Part shown: positions 53,055 through 62,693 of the stretch, in pieces
How positions within the stretch are numbered: position 1 is the first letter of the stretch
How the letters are laid out: every line of letters starts with the position of its first letter
Assembly: GCF_025725645.1 (NCBI RefSeq)
Contig: NZ_CP107007.1
Coordinates: 2,666,001 to 2,730,000 of the forward strand
Source of the DNA: Halomonas sp. GD1P12
GTDB lineage: Bacteria > Pseudomonadota > Gammaproteobacteria > Pseudomonadales > Halomonadaceae
Length of the DNA: 64,000 bases
Direction of reading: 5' to 3'
The notes under the pieces: generated by a model
Database searches by the model: none
The model's input: the letters and a program-made list of their open reading frames with translations, nothing else
What the model was told of the DNA's origin: nothing
Program-made: the position numbers and the translations under genes

Positions 53055-53873
53055 TCAGGCTTTCCTGGCATGTAGCACCTCCATGATAAAAACTACCAGT
53101 GTATGTGCAACATTTACAACAAGCCGAGCCTCAGCAACCACGATGCTTGGCGGGCTAGAGCCACGCCCATGAGCTGAGCCTATGTGTGACCTGAAAGCGC
53201 CTACACCATCAATAATTGAGGAAATTCCTTTCAGCACCTTGTGCTGGTCTGCGGCCAAGGTTTCATCAGCGTTCAAACTTAGATGAGGCTGGACCACTGC
53301 CCACAATGGCATAACGTTTAATTTACTCGGCGCCTCTAAGTTGAAACGCTCTATGTAAAACTTGAGAGCCGACTCAATGATCGAGCAGGCCGCAGTGACC
53401 GATGCGTGTGGGTCATTTTGAATATGCTCTACCGCTCTCTCAAACTCTTTTTCAATAGACGAAAAATTGCCCGACTTCAGATAGTCTTCTAATGTTTTAG
53501 AGATGGGAGTTGAACCGGCTTGAGCAATGTAGCCATTCAGTCGGTATGAAAGCTGATTTTTTGCTAAAGCCGATTTAATTCTCTCCTGTCCCTCTTTGAT
53601 TCTTGAAGGCGAATCATCAAAGAACGATGACGGCGGCTCTTGGTCCATGTAGTTCTGAATAATTCTGCCAAGCACCTCAAGGGCGTCAACCTCTGGGTCA
53701 TTATTGCAACGCTTTAGCCACTCACTGCATTTTCTTTCGCAATTCCCTTCCGGTGCATCACCGGGAGCACCGCTTTCCATAAACAGCGTTTCTAGCTTCG
53801 AGTGGCTATAGTAATGGCCTGCAATTACCGAGGCGACAGCCCCTATTACAGAATTTGGAATATTACCACTCAA
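53055..53873 (-). CDS. Abortive-infection (Abi_C-like) family protein
   Basis: A 272-residue protein. The C-terminal half (about residues 140-270) resembles the Abi_C domain: SVTAACSIIESALKFYIERF, then KGISSIIDGVGAFRSHIGSA with HG following and the closing helix ARLVVNVAHTLVVFIMEVLH. The Arg228-x6-His235 spacing in that segment is a HEPN-type catalytic signature; AHG is typical of the family. The N-terminal region (KLETLFMESGAPGDAPEGNC) is typical of proteins annotated as 'abortive infection family'. It lies next to the integrase, a common cargo slot. Predicted to act against phage by cutting RNA; not proven. Confidence 0.75.
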   Translation of the reverse strand: MSGNIPNSVIGAVASVIAGHYYSHSKLETLFMESGAPGDAPEGNCERKCSEWLKRCNNDPEVDALEVLGRIIQNYMDQEPPSSFFDDSPSRIKEGQERIKSALAKNQLSYRLNGYIAQAGSTPISKTLEDYLKSGNFSSIEKEFERAVEHIQNDPHASVTAACSIIESALKFYIERFNLEAPSKLNVMPLWAVVQPHLSLNADETLAADQHKVLKGISSIIDGVGAFRSHIGSAHGRGSSPPSIVVAEARLVVNVAHTLVVFIMEVLHARKA

Positions 53874-54016
53874 TCTCGGATCTCCATGAGCCTAACATAT
53901 ATTATTGTGCCGGCTGCATAACTCGGCTGAACCAGCATGCCGCTTTCGTCACGGTATCCGGCTTGGGTCTGAAGCCGCCTGATCGCTCTGCCTAGTTTTC
54001 TCTAGCTATTAATGTA

Positions 54017-55078
54017 TTAGACCTCTCTCAGTCTATCCAGCTTCACGACCAAATCCTCGGCTCTCAAGTGCGTATACCGCCTTAACATCTGCATGGACTT
54101 GTGACCGCTGATCGCGGCGACCTCCTGGTCAGATAGTCCTGCTTCTACTAATCGGCTGACTGCCTCATGTCTCAAGTCGTGGAAGCGAAAATCATCAAGT
54201 CCAGCCTTCTTTTTCGCCTGATTCCAGAGCTTCGTGTAGGCGTAGGGGCCGCGCTTTCCGTCCCTGCCAAGCTTACCGAAGAACACCAAGTCACAGTCAA
54301 GCGGGCGTACCGGGTTGCTCAGCGCCTGCTTGAACACCTCGGTGGCCGCTTGGGTCAGCGGCACCAATCGGGCCTCGTTGTTCTTGGTGTCCGTGAGACG
54401 CACCACGCGGCGTTTCACGTCGACTTGCGAGCGAGTGAGGTTCAGGATCTCCGACGAGCGCATGCCCGTCTCTAGGGCGATTCTGGCGATCCAGGCCAGC
54501 ATGGGGTTGCTTTGCTGCCGTAGCACGGCGAACAAGCGCTTCTCCTCGTCGGGGCTAAGGCGCCTATCGCGGCCTTCTCCAGGGCTGGGTTTGCGGATGT
54601 TCTGGACGGGGTTATAGGTCAGGCCGAGGCCCCATTCCTGGATGGCCACGGTGTAGAGGTGTCCAAGTAGAGCAAGCTCCAGGCGCACGGTACTGGGGCT
54701 GATTAACTCCCCTCGGCGTCCCAAAGTGTTTAAACGCTTGTCACGGTAGTTAGCGACTAGCTCAGGCGTCAGCGCTGCGAGGGAGTATTTGCCCAAGTGC
54801 TCGATCAGCGTGTTGGCCTTGTGGCATTCGCTCTTTTGGGTACTGGGTTTCTTGGTAGGGGTAACGTCGGCGAGGTAGCGCTTGAGGGCGGCTTCGAGCG
54901 TCATGCGCTCCGAGGCACTGCGCTGGATATAGACACCACGTACCATTTCGTCTTCAGTGCGGCGTGCCCAATCCTGAGCATCACGTTTGGTACGGAAAGT
55001 CTTTGCAGTGGTTGGCCAACCCGATTTGCGGATGACGGCTTTCCAGGTTGCAGAGGGGGTCTTGACAATGGTGGCCAT
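54017..55078 (-). CDS. int: Tyrosine recombinase (integrase) of the element
   Basis: A 353-residue site-specific recombinase. All catalytic residues are present: Arg207 (TGMRSSE), Lys232 (DTKNNEAR), His300-x2-Arg303 (HDLRH), His326 (SGHKS) and Tyr335 (RRYTH). The N-terminal arm-binding and SAM-like core-binding domains occupy residues 1-165. It starts 95 bases from the intact tRNA-Ile2 gene, the usual position of a tRNA-targeting integrase, and should recombine the 48-bp repeats to excise the element. Confidence 0.95.
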   Translation of the reverse strand: MATIVKTPSATWKAVIRKSGWPTTAKTFRTKRDAQDWARRTEDEMVRGVYIQRSASERMTLEAALKRYLADVTPTKKPSTQKSECHKANTLIEHLGKYSLAALTPELVANYRDKRLNTLGRRGELISPSTVRLELALLGHLYTVAIQEWGLGLTYNPVQNIRKPSPGEGRDRRLSPDEEKRLFAVLRQQSNPMLAWIARIALETGMRSSEILNLTRSQVDVKRRVVRLTDTKNNEARLVPLTQAATEVFKQALSNPVRPLDCDLVFFGKLGRDGKRGPYAYTKLWNQAKKKAGLDDFRFHDLRHEAVSRLVEAGLSDQEVAAISGHKSMQMLRRYTHLRAEDLVVKLDRLREV

Positions 55079-55173
55079 GAAAATCTCCAGGGGGCTGAAG
55101 AATCGGTACTGTACCGAAAATGTACCCTTGGACTATGGGACTCACCAGAGATAATTCGTAAGATGCTGATTTT

Positions 55174-55252
<79 letters not shown>

Positions 55253-55379
55253 GAAAAGCGTGCATATCATAGCGAATGTGGCGGGGCGAGGCTACCCTTG
55301 GGGCGCTATCTTGCGATGACCACGGCACTTTTACCCGAGGGGCGAGTCTGCTGTGGAGTCCTTACTGTGGAGACATGCC

Positions 55380-55955
55380 ATGAAAGCCTTGTTTGCTCTT
55401 GTACCGCTGATGCTGGCGGCTCCTGCCTTTGCGGATTGGCAGCTGGATTCGAGCCAGTCCCAGGTGCAGGCGAGTATCACGCAGCTCGACGGCCCTTCGC
55501 CGCAAACCCATCATCATCAGGTGCGCAACCTTCAGGGCACCATCTCGCCGGACGGTACCCTGACCTTGCCGCTCAGGCTCAACCAAACCGACCTGCTCTC
55601 ACGCTTTGGGGATCTGCCGGTGTGGGCGCGGCTGTTGGCCGACTCCACTCTGGTAACGCTGACCGCCCAGATGCCGCCGGAGCGCCTAGACGCGCTGGAT
55701 ATCGGTGAGTCGATGGTCGAGACGCTCACCTTTCGCGTACAAAACGAAGGCATCAACCGCCAGGAACAGGTGCCGCTTCGCTTTACCCGCGAGGGCCTGA
55801 ACCAGGTGCGGGTGACTCACGCCGAACCGATGGAACTGGATGGCAGCACGCTGATGGCGAATAACACGGTGCGCAGCGTCATGTCGCTGCTGGGCTACCA
55901 GCAGATCGCCGACCACGTGCCGGTCACTTTGGACGCGGTGTTGATCAACCGCTAG
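55380..55955 (+). CDS. YceI-like periplasmic protein
   Basis: A 191-residue secreted protein from ATG 55380 (GGAG upstream; the longer frame from 55353 is rejected). Signal peptide MKALFALVPLMLAAPAFA, then the lipocalin-like YceI pattern: DWQLDSSQSQVQASITQLDG at the start, LRLNQTDLLSRFGDLPVWA and ERLDALDIGESMVETLTFRV in the middle, VPVTLDAVLINR at the end. The family binds isoprenoid-type lipids in some bacteria; the ligand here is unknown. It is the first host gene right of the element and converges on the iron cluster B ATPase gene. Confidence 0.8.
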   Translation: MKALFALVPLMLAAPAFADWQLDSSQSQVQASITQLDGPSPQTHHHQVRNLQGTISPDGTLTLPLRLNQTDLLSRFGDLPVWARLLADSTLVTLTAQMPPERLDALDIGESMVETLTFRVQNEGINRQEQVPLRFTREGLNQVRVTHAEPMELDGSTLMANNTVRSVMSLLGYQQIADHVPVTLDAVLINR

Positions 55956-55958
55956 CCA

Positions 55959-56771
55959 TCAGGCACTCACCGCCCGGCGCACGTTGGCGATCAGCGGGCT
56001 GCCGGTATCCGGGTCGGTGAGCAGCGTGCAGTCGACTTGGTAGAGCGTGCGTACCAAAGCCGGCGTGACGACTTGTGAGGGCGCGCCTTCGGCGACGATG
56101 CGCCCATCACACATGGCGATGAGGTGGTCGGCGTAGCGGCAGGCGCTGGCCAGGTCGTGCAGTACCATCACCACGGTGCGGCCTTCACTGGCCAGCTTTT
56201 GCACCAGTTCGAACACCTCGATCTGGTGGCCGAGATCCAGCGCCGAGGTGGGCTCGTCGAGCAGTAACAGCGGCGTTTGCTGGGCGATAGTCATGGCGAT
56301 CCAGGCGCGCTGACGCTGCCCGCCGGAGAGCGCCTCGAGCGGGCGGTCGGCCAACGCCTCGAGCCCGGCGGCGGTGAGCGCGTACTGCACGATCTTTTGA
56401 TCTTCCGGCGACCATTGGCGCAGCCACCCCTGGTGGGGCTGGCGGCCAAAGCGGATCAGCTCGGTCACGGTCAGCCCTTCCGGGGCGATCGCCTCCTGGG
56501 GCAGCAGCGCAAGCTGTTTGGCCAGGGTTTTGGCGGGAAGCGTCTGAATATCGGCGCCGTCGAGCAGCACCGCGCCGCTTTCCGGCTTGTGCAGCCGGGA
56601 AAGCCCGGCGAGCAGCGTGGATTTACCGCAGCCGTTGGGCCCAACGATCGCGGTCACCTTGCCGCTCGGCAGGTCAAGCGCCAGCTCACGGATCACCCGG
56701 CGGGCGCCGTAGCTCATGTCCAGCGCCTGGGTCGAAAGTGTGGGCGCCGGCGTGTCGTGGGACGTGCTCAT
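55959..56771 (-). CDS. Ferric-siderophore ABC transporter ATPase (FecE type), cluster B
   Basis: A 270-residue ATPase from ATG 56771 (AAGGAG six bases upstream; the longer start at 56804 lacks one). Walker A GPNGCGKSTLLAGLSR, Q-loop LPQEAIAPEGLTVTELIRFG, signature LSGGQRQRAWIA, Walker B PLLLLDEPTSALD, switch VLHDLASACRYAD. The last gene of the leftward cluster B operon; its start overlaps the stop of the permease gene by four bases. Confidence 0.93.
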   Translation of the reverse strand: MSTSHDTPAPTLSTQALDMSYGARRVIRELALDLPSGKVTAIVGPNGCGKSTLLAGLSRLHKPESGAVLLDGADIQTLPAKTLAKQLALLPQEAIAPEGLTVTELIRFGRQPHQGWLRQWSPEDQKIVQYALTAAGLEALADRPLEALSGGQRQRAWIAMTIAQQTPLLLLDEPTSALDLGHQIEVFELVQKLASEGRTVVMVLHDLASACRYADHLIAMCDGRIVAEGAPSQVVTPALVRTLYQVDCTLLTDPDTGSPLIANVRRAVSA

Positions 56772-57883
56772 GGGCGGCTCCTTTGTGGGCGCATCAGTAT
56801 CCATAAAAGCCAGGGGCCCCCGACCACGGCGGTCACGATGCCCACGGGAATCTCGATCGGCGCGAGCAGCGTGCGCCCGGCCAGATCCGCCAGCACCATG
56901 ACCAGGGCGCCGGCGAGCGCGGCGGCCAGCACCGGCACGTGGCGCGAACTTGAAAGCGAGCGGGCAATTTCCGGGCCGATCAGCGCCACCATGCCCACGG
57001 GGCCGGCCACCGCCACGGCCAAGCCCGTGAGCACCACGGAAAGGGCAAGCACCTGAATCCGGCAGGCTTTCACCTTCACGCCCAGGCCGCTGGCGACGGC
57101 GTCTCTAAAGCGCAGAATCGACAGCGACCGCGCCAGCCCCATCGCCAGCACCACGCCGACAGAAAGCCCCGCGGCCAGCAGCCATACAGCGCCCGGCGAG
57201 CGGGCGTTGAGCGTGCCGACGGTCCAGGGGTAGGCGGCGTTGGCGGTGTCGATCGGCACGCGGGCAAGATAGAACTGGGTGAGCGCGCCGAAGACCGCGC
57301 CCACGCCGATACCGGCGACGATGAAACGATACCCTTGGGTGCCGCTGCCGGCGGAAAGCCCGAAGGTGATGGCGGCGGCGGTGGCCGCCCCGGCCAGCGC
57401 CATGGCCGGCGGGGCGATGGTCACGCCTACGCCGATGACCGAGGCAATGGCGAAGGCCGTGGCGCCGTTGTCGATGCCGATGATGCCCGGCGTTGCCAGC
57501 CGGTTGCCCGCCAGGGTCTGCATCAGCACGCCCGCCAGCGCAAAGGCGGCGCCGGTCAGGCAGGCCGCGGCCAGCCTTGGCAGACGAAGCTCCGACACCA
57601 TGAAGGTGGCCATCATGTCGCCTCGGCCGACCAGCGCCGGGATGACCTCGCTCACGGACAGCGGCACGCTGCCAAAGCTCAAATACGCCACCCCGGCGAT
57701 CAACAGGGCAAGCAAAAGCCCCAGATTGACCGCCACGGCGCGGCGCTCGAGCAGCACGCTATAGATATTCTCCCTGCCCTGCCAGGCCAGGCACCAGTAG
57801 CCCGGCGGCGCGTCATTCACGGCGCGCGGTTGAGAGGTGGCCCCCGAGAGGTACTCGGAGGTGGCGGTCGTTTTGGAAGCCAT
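56768..57883 (-). CDS. FecCD-family permease 2 of iron cluster B
   Basis: Permease of 371 residues from ATG 57883; a TTG at 57922 would add 13 residues and neither has a clear ribosome-binding site. Family core: SELRLPRLAAACLTGAAFAL, AGVLMQTLAGNRLATPGIIG and VGMVALIGPEIARSLSSSRH. It has an N-terminal extension of about 45 hydrophilic residues (SEYLSGATSQPRAVNDAPPG) not found in most relatives. The 112-base gap to the preceding permease is larger than other gaps in the operon. Confidence 0.9.
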   Translation of the reverse strand: MASKTTATSEYLSGATSQPRAVNDAPPGYWCLAWQGRENIYSVLLERRAVAVNLGLLLALLIAGVAYLSFGSVPLSVSEVIPALVGRGDMMATFMVSELRLPRLAAACLTGAAFALAGVLMQTLAGNRLATPGIIGIDNGATAFAIASVIGVGVTIAPPAMALAGAATAAAITFGLSAGSGTQGYRFIVAGIGVGAVFGALTQFYLARVPIDTANAAYPWTVGTLNARSPGAVWLLAAGLSVGVVLAMGLARSLSILRFRDAVASGLGVKVKACRIQVLALSVVLTGLAVAVAGPVGMVALIGPEIARSLSSSRHVPVLAAALAGALVMVLADLAGRTLLAPIEIPVGIVTAVVGGPWLLWILMRPQRSRP

Positions 57884-57995
57884 GGTCACTGATGGAGTCG
57901 TCACTGGATAAATCGCCGGCAAATAAAAGAGCGTTATGGCTAAACACAGGTATCTCTAAAAACGGGTATCGAGGCGCGGCGGCTAAGCGCGAGCA

Positions 57996-59024
57996 TTAAA
58001 GCATGGGCAAACGCCGCGCGCGAACCACGGCGATCAGCACCGGCGCGCCGCATAGCGCGGTCAACACCCCTAACGGAAGCTCCGAGGGCGCCACCACCAC
58101 CCGTGAGATGATATCGGCACTCACCACGATCAACGGCCCAATGGGAAGGCAGAACCAGAGCGTACGGCGAATGTCTGGCCCCGCCAGGGCGCGGGCGACG
58201 AACGGCACCACCAGGCCGACGAAGGCGATCGGCCCGGCAATCGCCGTGGCCGCGCCGACCAACAGCGCAACGCTGCCAATCACGATCCAGCGGATCAAGC
58301 CGGGGCGATGGCCAAGCCCGGAGGCGGCGCGCTCACCGAGCGCCAGCGCCGCCAGGGGCCGCGCGGTCACCGCAACCGCGACTGCGGCCACGGCTAGACT
58401 CGGCAGCACGCTGACCAGGTCATCCAAACGCCGCCCGGCTAGGCTGCCGACCACCCAGAAGCGAATCTCGTCCGCCGCGCGCTGATCATACAAAAGCAGC
58501 AGCGAGGTCAGCGAGCCCAAAAGCCCGGAAAACGCGGCCCCCGCCAGCACCAGCCGCACCGGGTCGTTGCCCACGCCCCGAAACCGCGCCACGCTCATCA
58601 CGCAGATACAGCCGGCCAGCGCACCGAGCTGGGCCACGGAAATGCGCAGCGTCGCAGCACTCGCCCCCAGCACCAGCGCCAGCGCCACGGCAAAGGCGGC
58701 GCCGGCGCTCACGCCCAGAAGTCCGGGCTCCGCCAGCGGATTACGCGACACCGCCTGCAACAGCGCCCCGGCCACGCCCAGCGCCATGCCCACCACGATG
58801 CCAATCAGCGTGCGCGGCGCACGAAGCTCCCACATCACAAAGCGCACCTCATCGTCGGCGCTACCCTGCAAAAACGCCAGAATGCGCGTCGGGCCAACGC
58901 TGCCCGCGCCGATCAACAGGCTCAACGCGCTCACCGCCACGAGGGCGGTGAGCAGAGCCAGCATCAAATGGCGTGGCGAGCGGCGCGCGAGAGAGCCGCT
59001 CACCGCACTGGCAAGGCTGGTCAC
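57996..59024 (-). CDS. FecCD-family permease 1 of iron cluster B
   Basis: Permease of 342 residues. Family core: MWELRAPRTLIGIVVGMALG, AGALLQAVSRNPLAEPGLLG and IAFVGLVVPFVARALAGPDI, with the ATPase-contact loop in the last. Its start overlaps the stop of the binding-protein gene by four bases (ATGA), so the two are translationally coupled. Confidence 0.93.
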   Translation of the reverse strand: MTSLASAVSGSLARRSPRHLMLALLTALVAVSALSLLIGAGSVGPTRILAFLQGSADDEVRFVMWELRAPRTLIGIVVGMALGVAGALLQAVSRNPLAEPGLLGVSAGAAFAVALALVLGASAATLRISVAQLGALAGCICVMSVARFRGVGNDPVRLVLAGAAFSGLLGSLTSLLLLYDQRAADEIRFWVVGSLAGRRLDDLVSVLPSLAVAAVAVAVTARPLAALALGERAASGLGHRPGLIRWIVIGSVALLVGAATAIAGPIAFVGLVVPFVARALAGPDIRRTLWFCLPIGPLIVVSADIISRVVVAPSELPLGVLTALCGAPVLIAVVRARRLPML

Positions 59025-59995
59025 GGCAGCAGTGCGTCTTCGATATCATCGAGAATGGCCAGCGCCGCCAGCGGGCCGCTGGCGCTGCTCCAGAGCTGGC
59101 CATCGACGGGCACGACGTGCTCCTGCTGCGCGACGTTCAGGCGCGAGAAGGCGGCGCTTTCACGCGCGGCATCCAGCGCCTGCTGGCCCTCTTCATTGAG
59201 GGTGGCCAGAAACAGCCAGTCGCCATCGACCATGGAGAGGTTTTCAAGGCTCAGCACGTCGCTGTGAGCGCTGCCCTCTTCGATCAGACCGGCGTCGCTG
59301 ACGTTCACGCCCACGCGGTTGAGAAGCCCGGTAGCGATCAGGTTTTCGGACATCACCATGGCGCCGCTCGGCATCCAGCGCACCACATAAGCGCTTTCGT
59401 CCGGGTGGTTTTCTGCAATACGCGTGGAAAGCGCGTCGACACGCTCGTCGACGGCGGTGATCGCCTCTTCGACGGCGCTTTGGCGGTTGAGCGCTTCACC
59501 GAACAGGCGCGCTTCTCTCTCCCAGTTGTCCGGCTTGAACCCATTGCCCGGGGGCACCACGGTCGGCGCGATGCGCGAGAGCAGCTGGTACTGCTCTTCG
59601 GGCAGCTGCGGTGCGGCCAGAATCAGGTCCGGCTGCTGGGCAAGCACCGCTTCGATGTTGATTTCACGCACCACGCCCACGACTTCCGGACGCTCGCCGT
59701 CGAACGCTTGAGTAAAGTAGTCGGTGATATAGTCGGCGACATCGGTGCCGCCGCGGGTGGTCACCGCGCCCAGCGGCACGATACCGGCGGCGATGGAGGC
59801 GTCGAGTGCGCCTTCGTACACCGTGACGACCCGCTCCGGGGTGCCGTCCACCTCGACCTCGCCATAGGCGGTGTCGAGCGTACGCGCCTGGGCCTGGCTC
59901 GTCAGTAACGCGCCCATCAGTGCCCCGGCCAGCCCCACACGCCACGCCGCGTTGAACGTCGTTGCCTTCATCGTACCGCGCGCTTTACCCGCCAT
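59021..59995 (-). CDS. Ferric-siderophore binding protein, cluster B
   Basis: Class III periplasmic binding protein, 324 residues, first gene of the cluster B transporter operon. ATG 59995 has AGGAG six bases upstream. Signal peptide VGLAGALMGALLTSQAQA. Mature features: ERVVTVYEGALDASIAAGIV and INIEAVLAQQPDLILAAPQL, followed by the long backbone helix around ADYITDYFTQAFDGERPEVV. A Fur-box candidate lies about 40 bases upstream. The ligand is unknown; it differs clearly from the cluster A binder, so the two systems probably serve different siderophores. Confidence 0.9.
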   Translation of the reverse strand: MAGKARGTMKATTFNAAWRVGLAGALMGALLTSQAQARTLDTAYGEVEVDGTPERVVTVYEGALDASIAAGIVPLGAVTTRGGTDVADYITDYFTQAFDGERPEVVGVVREINIEAVLAQQPDLILAAPQLPEEQYQLLSRIAPTVVPPGNGFKPDNWEREARLFGEALNRQSAVEEAITAVDERVDALSTRIAENHPDESAYVVRWMPSGAMVMSENLIATGLLNRVGVNVSDAGLIEEGSAHSDVLSLENLSMVDGDWLFLATLNEEGQQALDAARESAAFSRLNVAQQEHVVPVDGQLWSSASGPLAALAILDDIEDALLP

Positions 59996-60032
59996 TTGAC
60001 TCTCCTGAGAACGCCTGCCATTTATCGATGGC

Positions 60033-60051
60033 GATGATAATAACGATTCTC
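60033..60051. promoter_or_regulatory. Candidate Fur box for the cluster B transporter operon
   Basis: GATGATAATAACGATTCTC matches 14 of 19 Fur-consensus positions, 38 bases upstream of the binding-protein start at 59995. Confidence 0.6.
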
Positions 60052-60235
60052 AAAAGCGATTGCATTACCATCCTGCCGAATGGCTCGTTCCACTTTTAGC
60101 AATTCGCTCACAATGGCAGCGCCGTGCGTAAGGCCATATCGATAACGTGCTAAAAGTTCCCTTTTTTGCAACGCATCGTTCCTTATTTTTATCTCGATAT
60201 TGGGAACTCTTGTTTTTAGACTCTCGATCGCATTT

Positions 60236-60254
60236 GATAACAAATATCATTCAA
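60236..60254. promoter_or_regulatory. Candidate Fur box for the FepA-like receptor
   Basis: GATAACAAATATCATTCAA matches about 12 of 19 Fur-consensus positions and contains inverted TGATA/TATCA. It is 57 bases before the receptor start at 60311. Confidence 0.5.
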
Positions 60255-60310
60255 ACCAAAACATCGATCGCATCGGTCTTCAAGATCGTTCTTCAAGTAA
60301 GGGTTGTTTC

Positions 60311-62524
60311 ATGGCTCGTTTTACTCGCACCGCCCTCGCCAGCGCCATTGCGCTGGGAACCACCGCCGGCGCCGCACACGCCCAGCAAAGCGCGACCCAC
60401 CTGGACAGCATGGTCGTGACCGCCGCCGGCTACGAGCAAACGCTCAACAACGCCCCGGCGAGCATCTCGGTCGTGACGCGTCAGGAGCTGGAGCAGAACC
60501 AGTTCTCCAGCATCGCCGAGGCGATTCGTGACGTACCGGGCGTGGACGTACGGGCGGGCACGGGCAAAACCGGCGGTCAGAGCATTTCGATTCGCGGTAT
60601 GCCCAGCGACTATACGCTGATCCTGATCGACGGCCGCCGCCAGAACACCTCCGGGGACGTGACGCCGAACGGCTTTGGCTCGACCGCCACCAGCTTCATG
60701 CCGCCGCTTTCCGCTATCGAGCGTATCGAGGTCATTCGCGGGCCGATGTCCACGCTTTACGGCTCTGACGCCCTCGGCGGGGTAGTCAACATCATCACTC
60801 GCCGCGTCGGCACCGACTGGGCGGGCTCGGTCACCGTCGGAAACACCTTCCAGGAGGACCGCGACGCGGGCAACAGCTCGACGCTGAATCTTTACGCCAC
60901 CGGCCCACTCATCGAGGATACCCTTGGCGTGCAGCTGCGTGGGCGCGTGTTCGATCGCGACAGCTCCGAGCGGCTGGTAGAAGAGAGCGTCGGCCGTGAC
61001 CCGCGCCCGTCCGAGGCGCGTATCTACTCCATCGGCGGCCGGCTCAGCTTCACGCCCAACGACACCCACGAGATCTGGCTCGACGCCGAGCGCGCCCGCC
61101 AGGTCTACGACAATACCGACTGCCGGCTGGGTAGCCGCGACGGCCTGCGCCGCAACGACTGCGAAACGCCCGCCCCCACCGAGTTCTTTGGCTACGAGGA
61201 CGAGCTTCGCTTCCATCGCGACCAGATCGCGCTGGGCCACTCCGCGCGCCTTGCCGCAGGGACCTGGGACACCAGCATCACGCGCAACGAAACCGAATCG
61301 CTTGGCCGCACGCTGCCCGCCGGCAACGCGCCGGACTACGGCTACTTCGCCCTGGGCGGCGAGCCGCGCACGCTGGAAAACCGCGACGTCGTCGTCGATA
61401 CCAAATTCGTCGCACCGCTTGACGCGCACATGCTCACGGTGGGCGGCCAATACATCGACGCCGACCTACGTGATGCCACCGCTGGCAACGAGGAGTTCAG
61501 CCAGTCGAGCTGGGCGCTATTCGTCGAGGACGAGTGGTTCTTGCGTGATGATCTGGCGCTGACGCTGGGTGGGCGCTACGAGCATCACGACGCCTTCGGC
61601 GGCCACTTCAGCCCGCGGGGGTATCTGGTGTGGAACACCACCGACGAGTGGACGCTCAAGGGCGGTATCAGCCAGGGCTACAAAACGCCGACGCTCAATC
61701 AGCTTCACGACGGCGTGAACGGCTTTGGCAACCAGGGCAAGTCCGCGAGCCTGGGGTCGCCAAATCTCGAACCGGAAAAAAGCACCAACTACGAAATCGG
61801 CGCGATTTACGACAATCTCGACGGCTTCTCCGCCGGCGCCACGGTGTTCTTCACCCAGTTCCGCGACCGCATCTCAAGCGGCGACGACATTCCCAACTGC
61901 CAGTTCATCGACAGCGACGGCAACCGGCCCTTCGCGAACGCGGCCAACTGCATCAGCGTGGGCGATTTCGTCAGTCAGGACAGCTTCAACCGCTCCGTCA
62001 ACGTCGACCGCGCCGAAACCCGCGGCGTCGAGTTGATCTCGAGCTACCAGTTCGACCCGGCCTGGCGCGTGAGCGGTGGCTACACCTTCACCGATACCGA
62101 AGTGACCTCCGGCGATAACGAAGGACAAAAGCTGACCAACGCGCCCAAACACAAGCTGACTGCGGACCTTTCCTGGGCGATCACCCCGCAGTGGAGCACG
62201 ACTCTTGAGGGCGAGTACTACTCTTCCCGCGAGCGCTTCTCCGGCAACGTGTCGGGTAACTCCGCCGCGCTGGTCGAGCAGCTGGGCAACAAGCTCGACG
62301 GCTACGAGCTTTTCAACCTGCGCTCGACCTACCGTTTCACCGATAGCCTGCGTCTGACCGGCACGGTGTATAACCTGTTCGACAAGGACTTCGCCGGCTA
62401 CGACACCTACGACTTCGACGGCGAAACGTATATCGCCTACGACTATACCCAGACCGGTCGCGCCACCGACGGCGTGGCACTCGATGGTCGCAGCTACTGG
62501 CTCTCCGCGACCTACGAGTTCTAG
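60311..62524 (+). CDS. TonB-dependent receptor (FepA/CirA-like) 1
   Basis: Outer-membrane receptor of 737 residues from ATG 60311 (signal peptide ARFTRTALASAIALGTTAGA then AHAQ); a start at 60200 would add a non-signal leader. TonB-box-like MVVTAAGYEQ follows the cleavage site. The plug has SIRGMPSDYTLILIDGRRQN and GPMSTLYGSDALGGVVNIIT, characteristic of the FepA/PfeA/CirA catecholate branch. The barrel shows YKTPTLNQLHDGVNG and NLEPEKSTNYEIGA and ends ALDGRSYWLSATYEF. It is divergent from the cluster B ABC operon, so it probably provides its ferric-siderophore. A terminator follows. Confidence 0.92.
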   Translation: MARFTRTALASAIALGTTAGAAHAQQSATHLDSMVVTAAGYEQTLNNAPASISVVTRQELEQNQFSSIAEAIRDVPGVDVRAGTGKTGGQSISIRGMPSDYTLILIDGRRQNTSGDVTPNGFGSTATSFMPPLSAIERIEVIRGPMSTLYGSDALGGVVNIITRRVGTDWAGSVTVGNTFQEDRDAGNSSTLNLYATGPLIEDTLGVQLRGRVFDRDSSERLVEESVGRDPRPSEARIYSIGGRLSFTPNDTHEIWLDAERARQVYDNTDCRLGSRDGLRRNDCETPAPTEFFGYEDELRFHRDQIALGHSARLAAGTWDTSITRNETESLGRTLPAGNAPDYGYFALGGEPRTLENRDVVVDTKFVAPLDAHMLTVGGQYIDADLRDATAGNEEFSQSSWALFVEDEWFLRDDLALTLGGRYEHHDAFGGHFSPRGYLVWNTTDEWTLKGGISQGYKTPTLNQLHDGVNGFGNQGKSASLGSPNLEPEKSTNYEIGAIYDNLDGFSAGATVFFTQFRDRISSGDDIPNCQFIDSDGNRPFANAANCISVGDFVSQDSFNRSVNVDRAETRGVELISSYQFDPAWRVSGGYTFTDTEVTSGDNEGQKLTNAPKHKLTADLSWAITPQWSTTLEGEYYSSRERFSGNVSGNSAALVEQLGNKLDGYELFNLRSTYRFTDSLRLTGTVYNLFDKDFAGYDTYDFDGETYIAYDYTQTGRATDGVALDGRSYWLSATYEF

Positions 62525-62571
62525 GCAGCGCTGCGCTCGCAAGCAGCTCGCTTGATCTCGCTTGTTGATTC

Positions 62572-62597
62572 AGCCCCGGCCCTGGCCGGGGCTTTTT
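62572..62597 (+). terminator. Rho-independent terminator after receptor 1
   Basis: Nine-base perfect stem AGCCCCGGC/GCCGGGGCT with a four-base loop and a T run. Confidence 0.92.
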
Positions 62598-62607
62598 CGT
62601 GCGCACG

Positions 62608-62636
62608 AAAAAACGGCTACCCGAAGGTAGCCGTTT
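62608..62636 (-). terminator. Rho-independent terminator after receptor 2
   Basis: On the minus strand, 11-base stem AAACGGCTACC/GGTAGCCGTTT with a four-base TTCG loop and a T run, 58 bases beyond the receptor 2 stop. It sits back to back with the terminator of receptor 1. Confidence 0.92.
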
Positions 62637-62693
62637 GAGATGAAGCGCCAAGGATTTTAAAAGCAAGCTTTAAAAGAGCGCTTCGAAAGAGCC

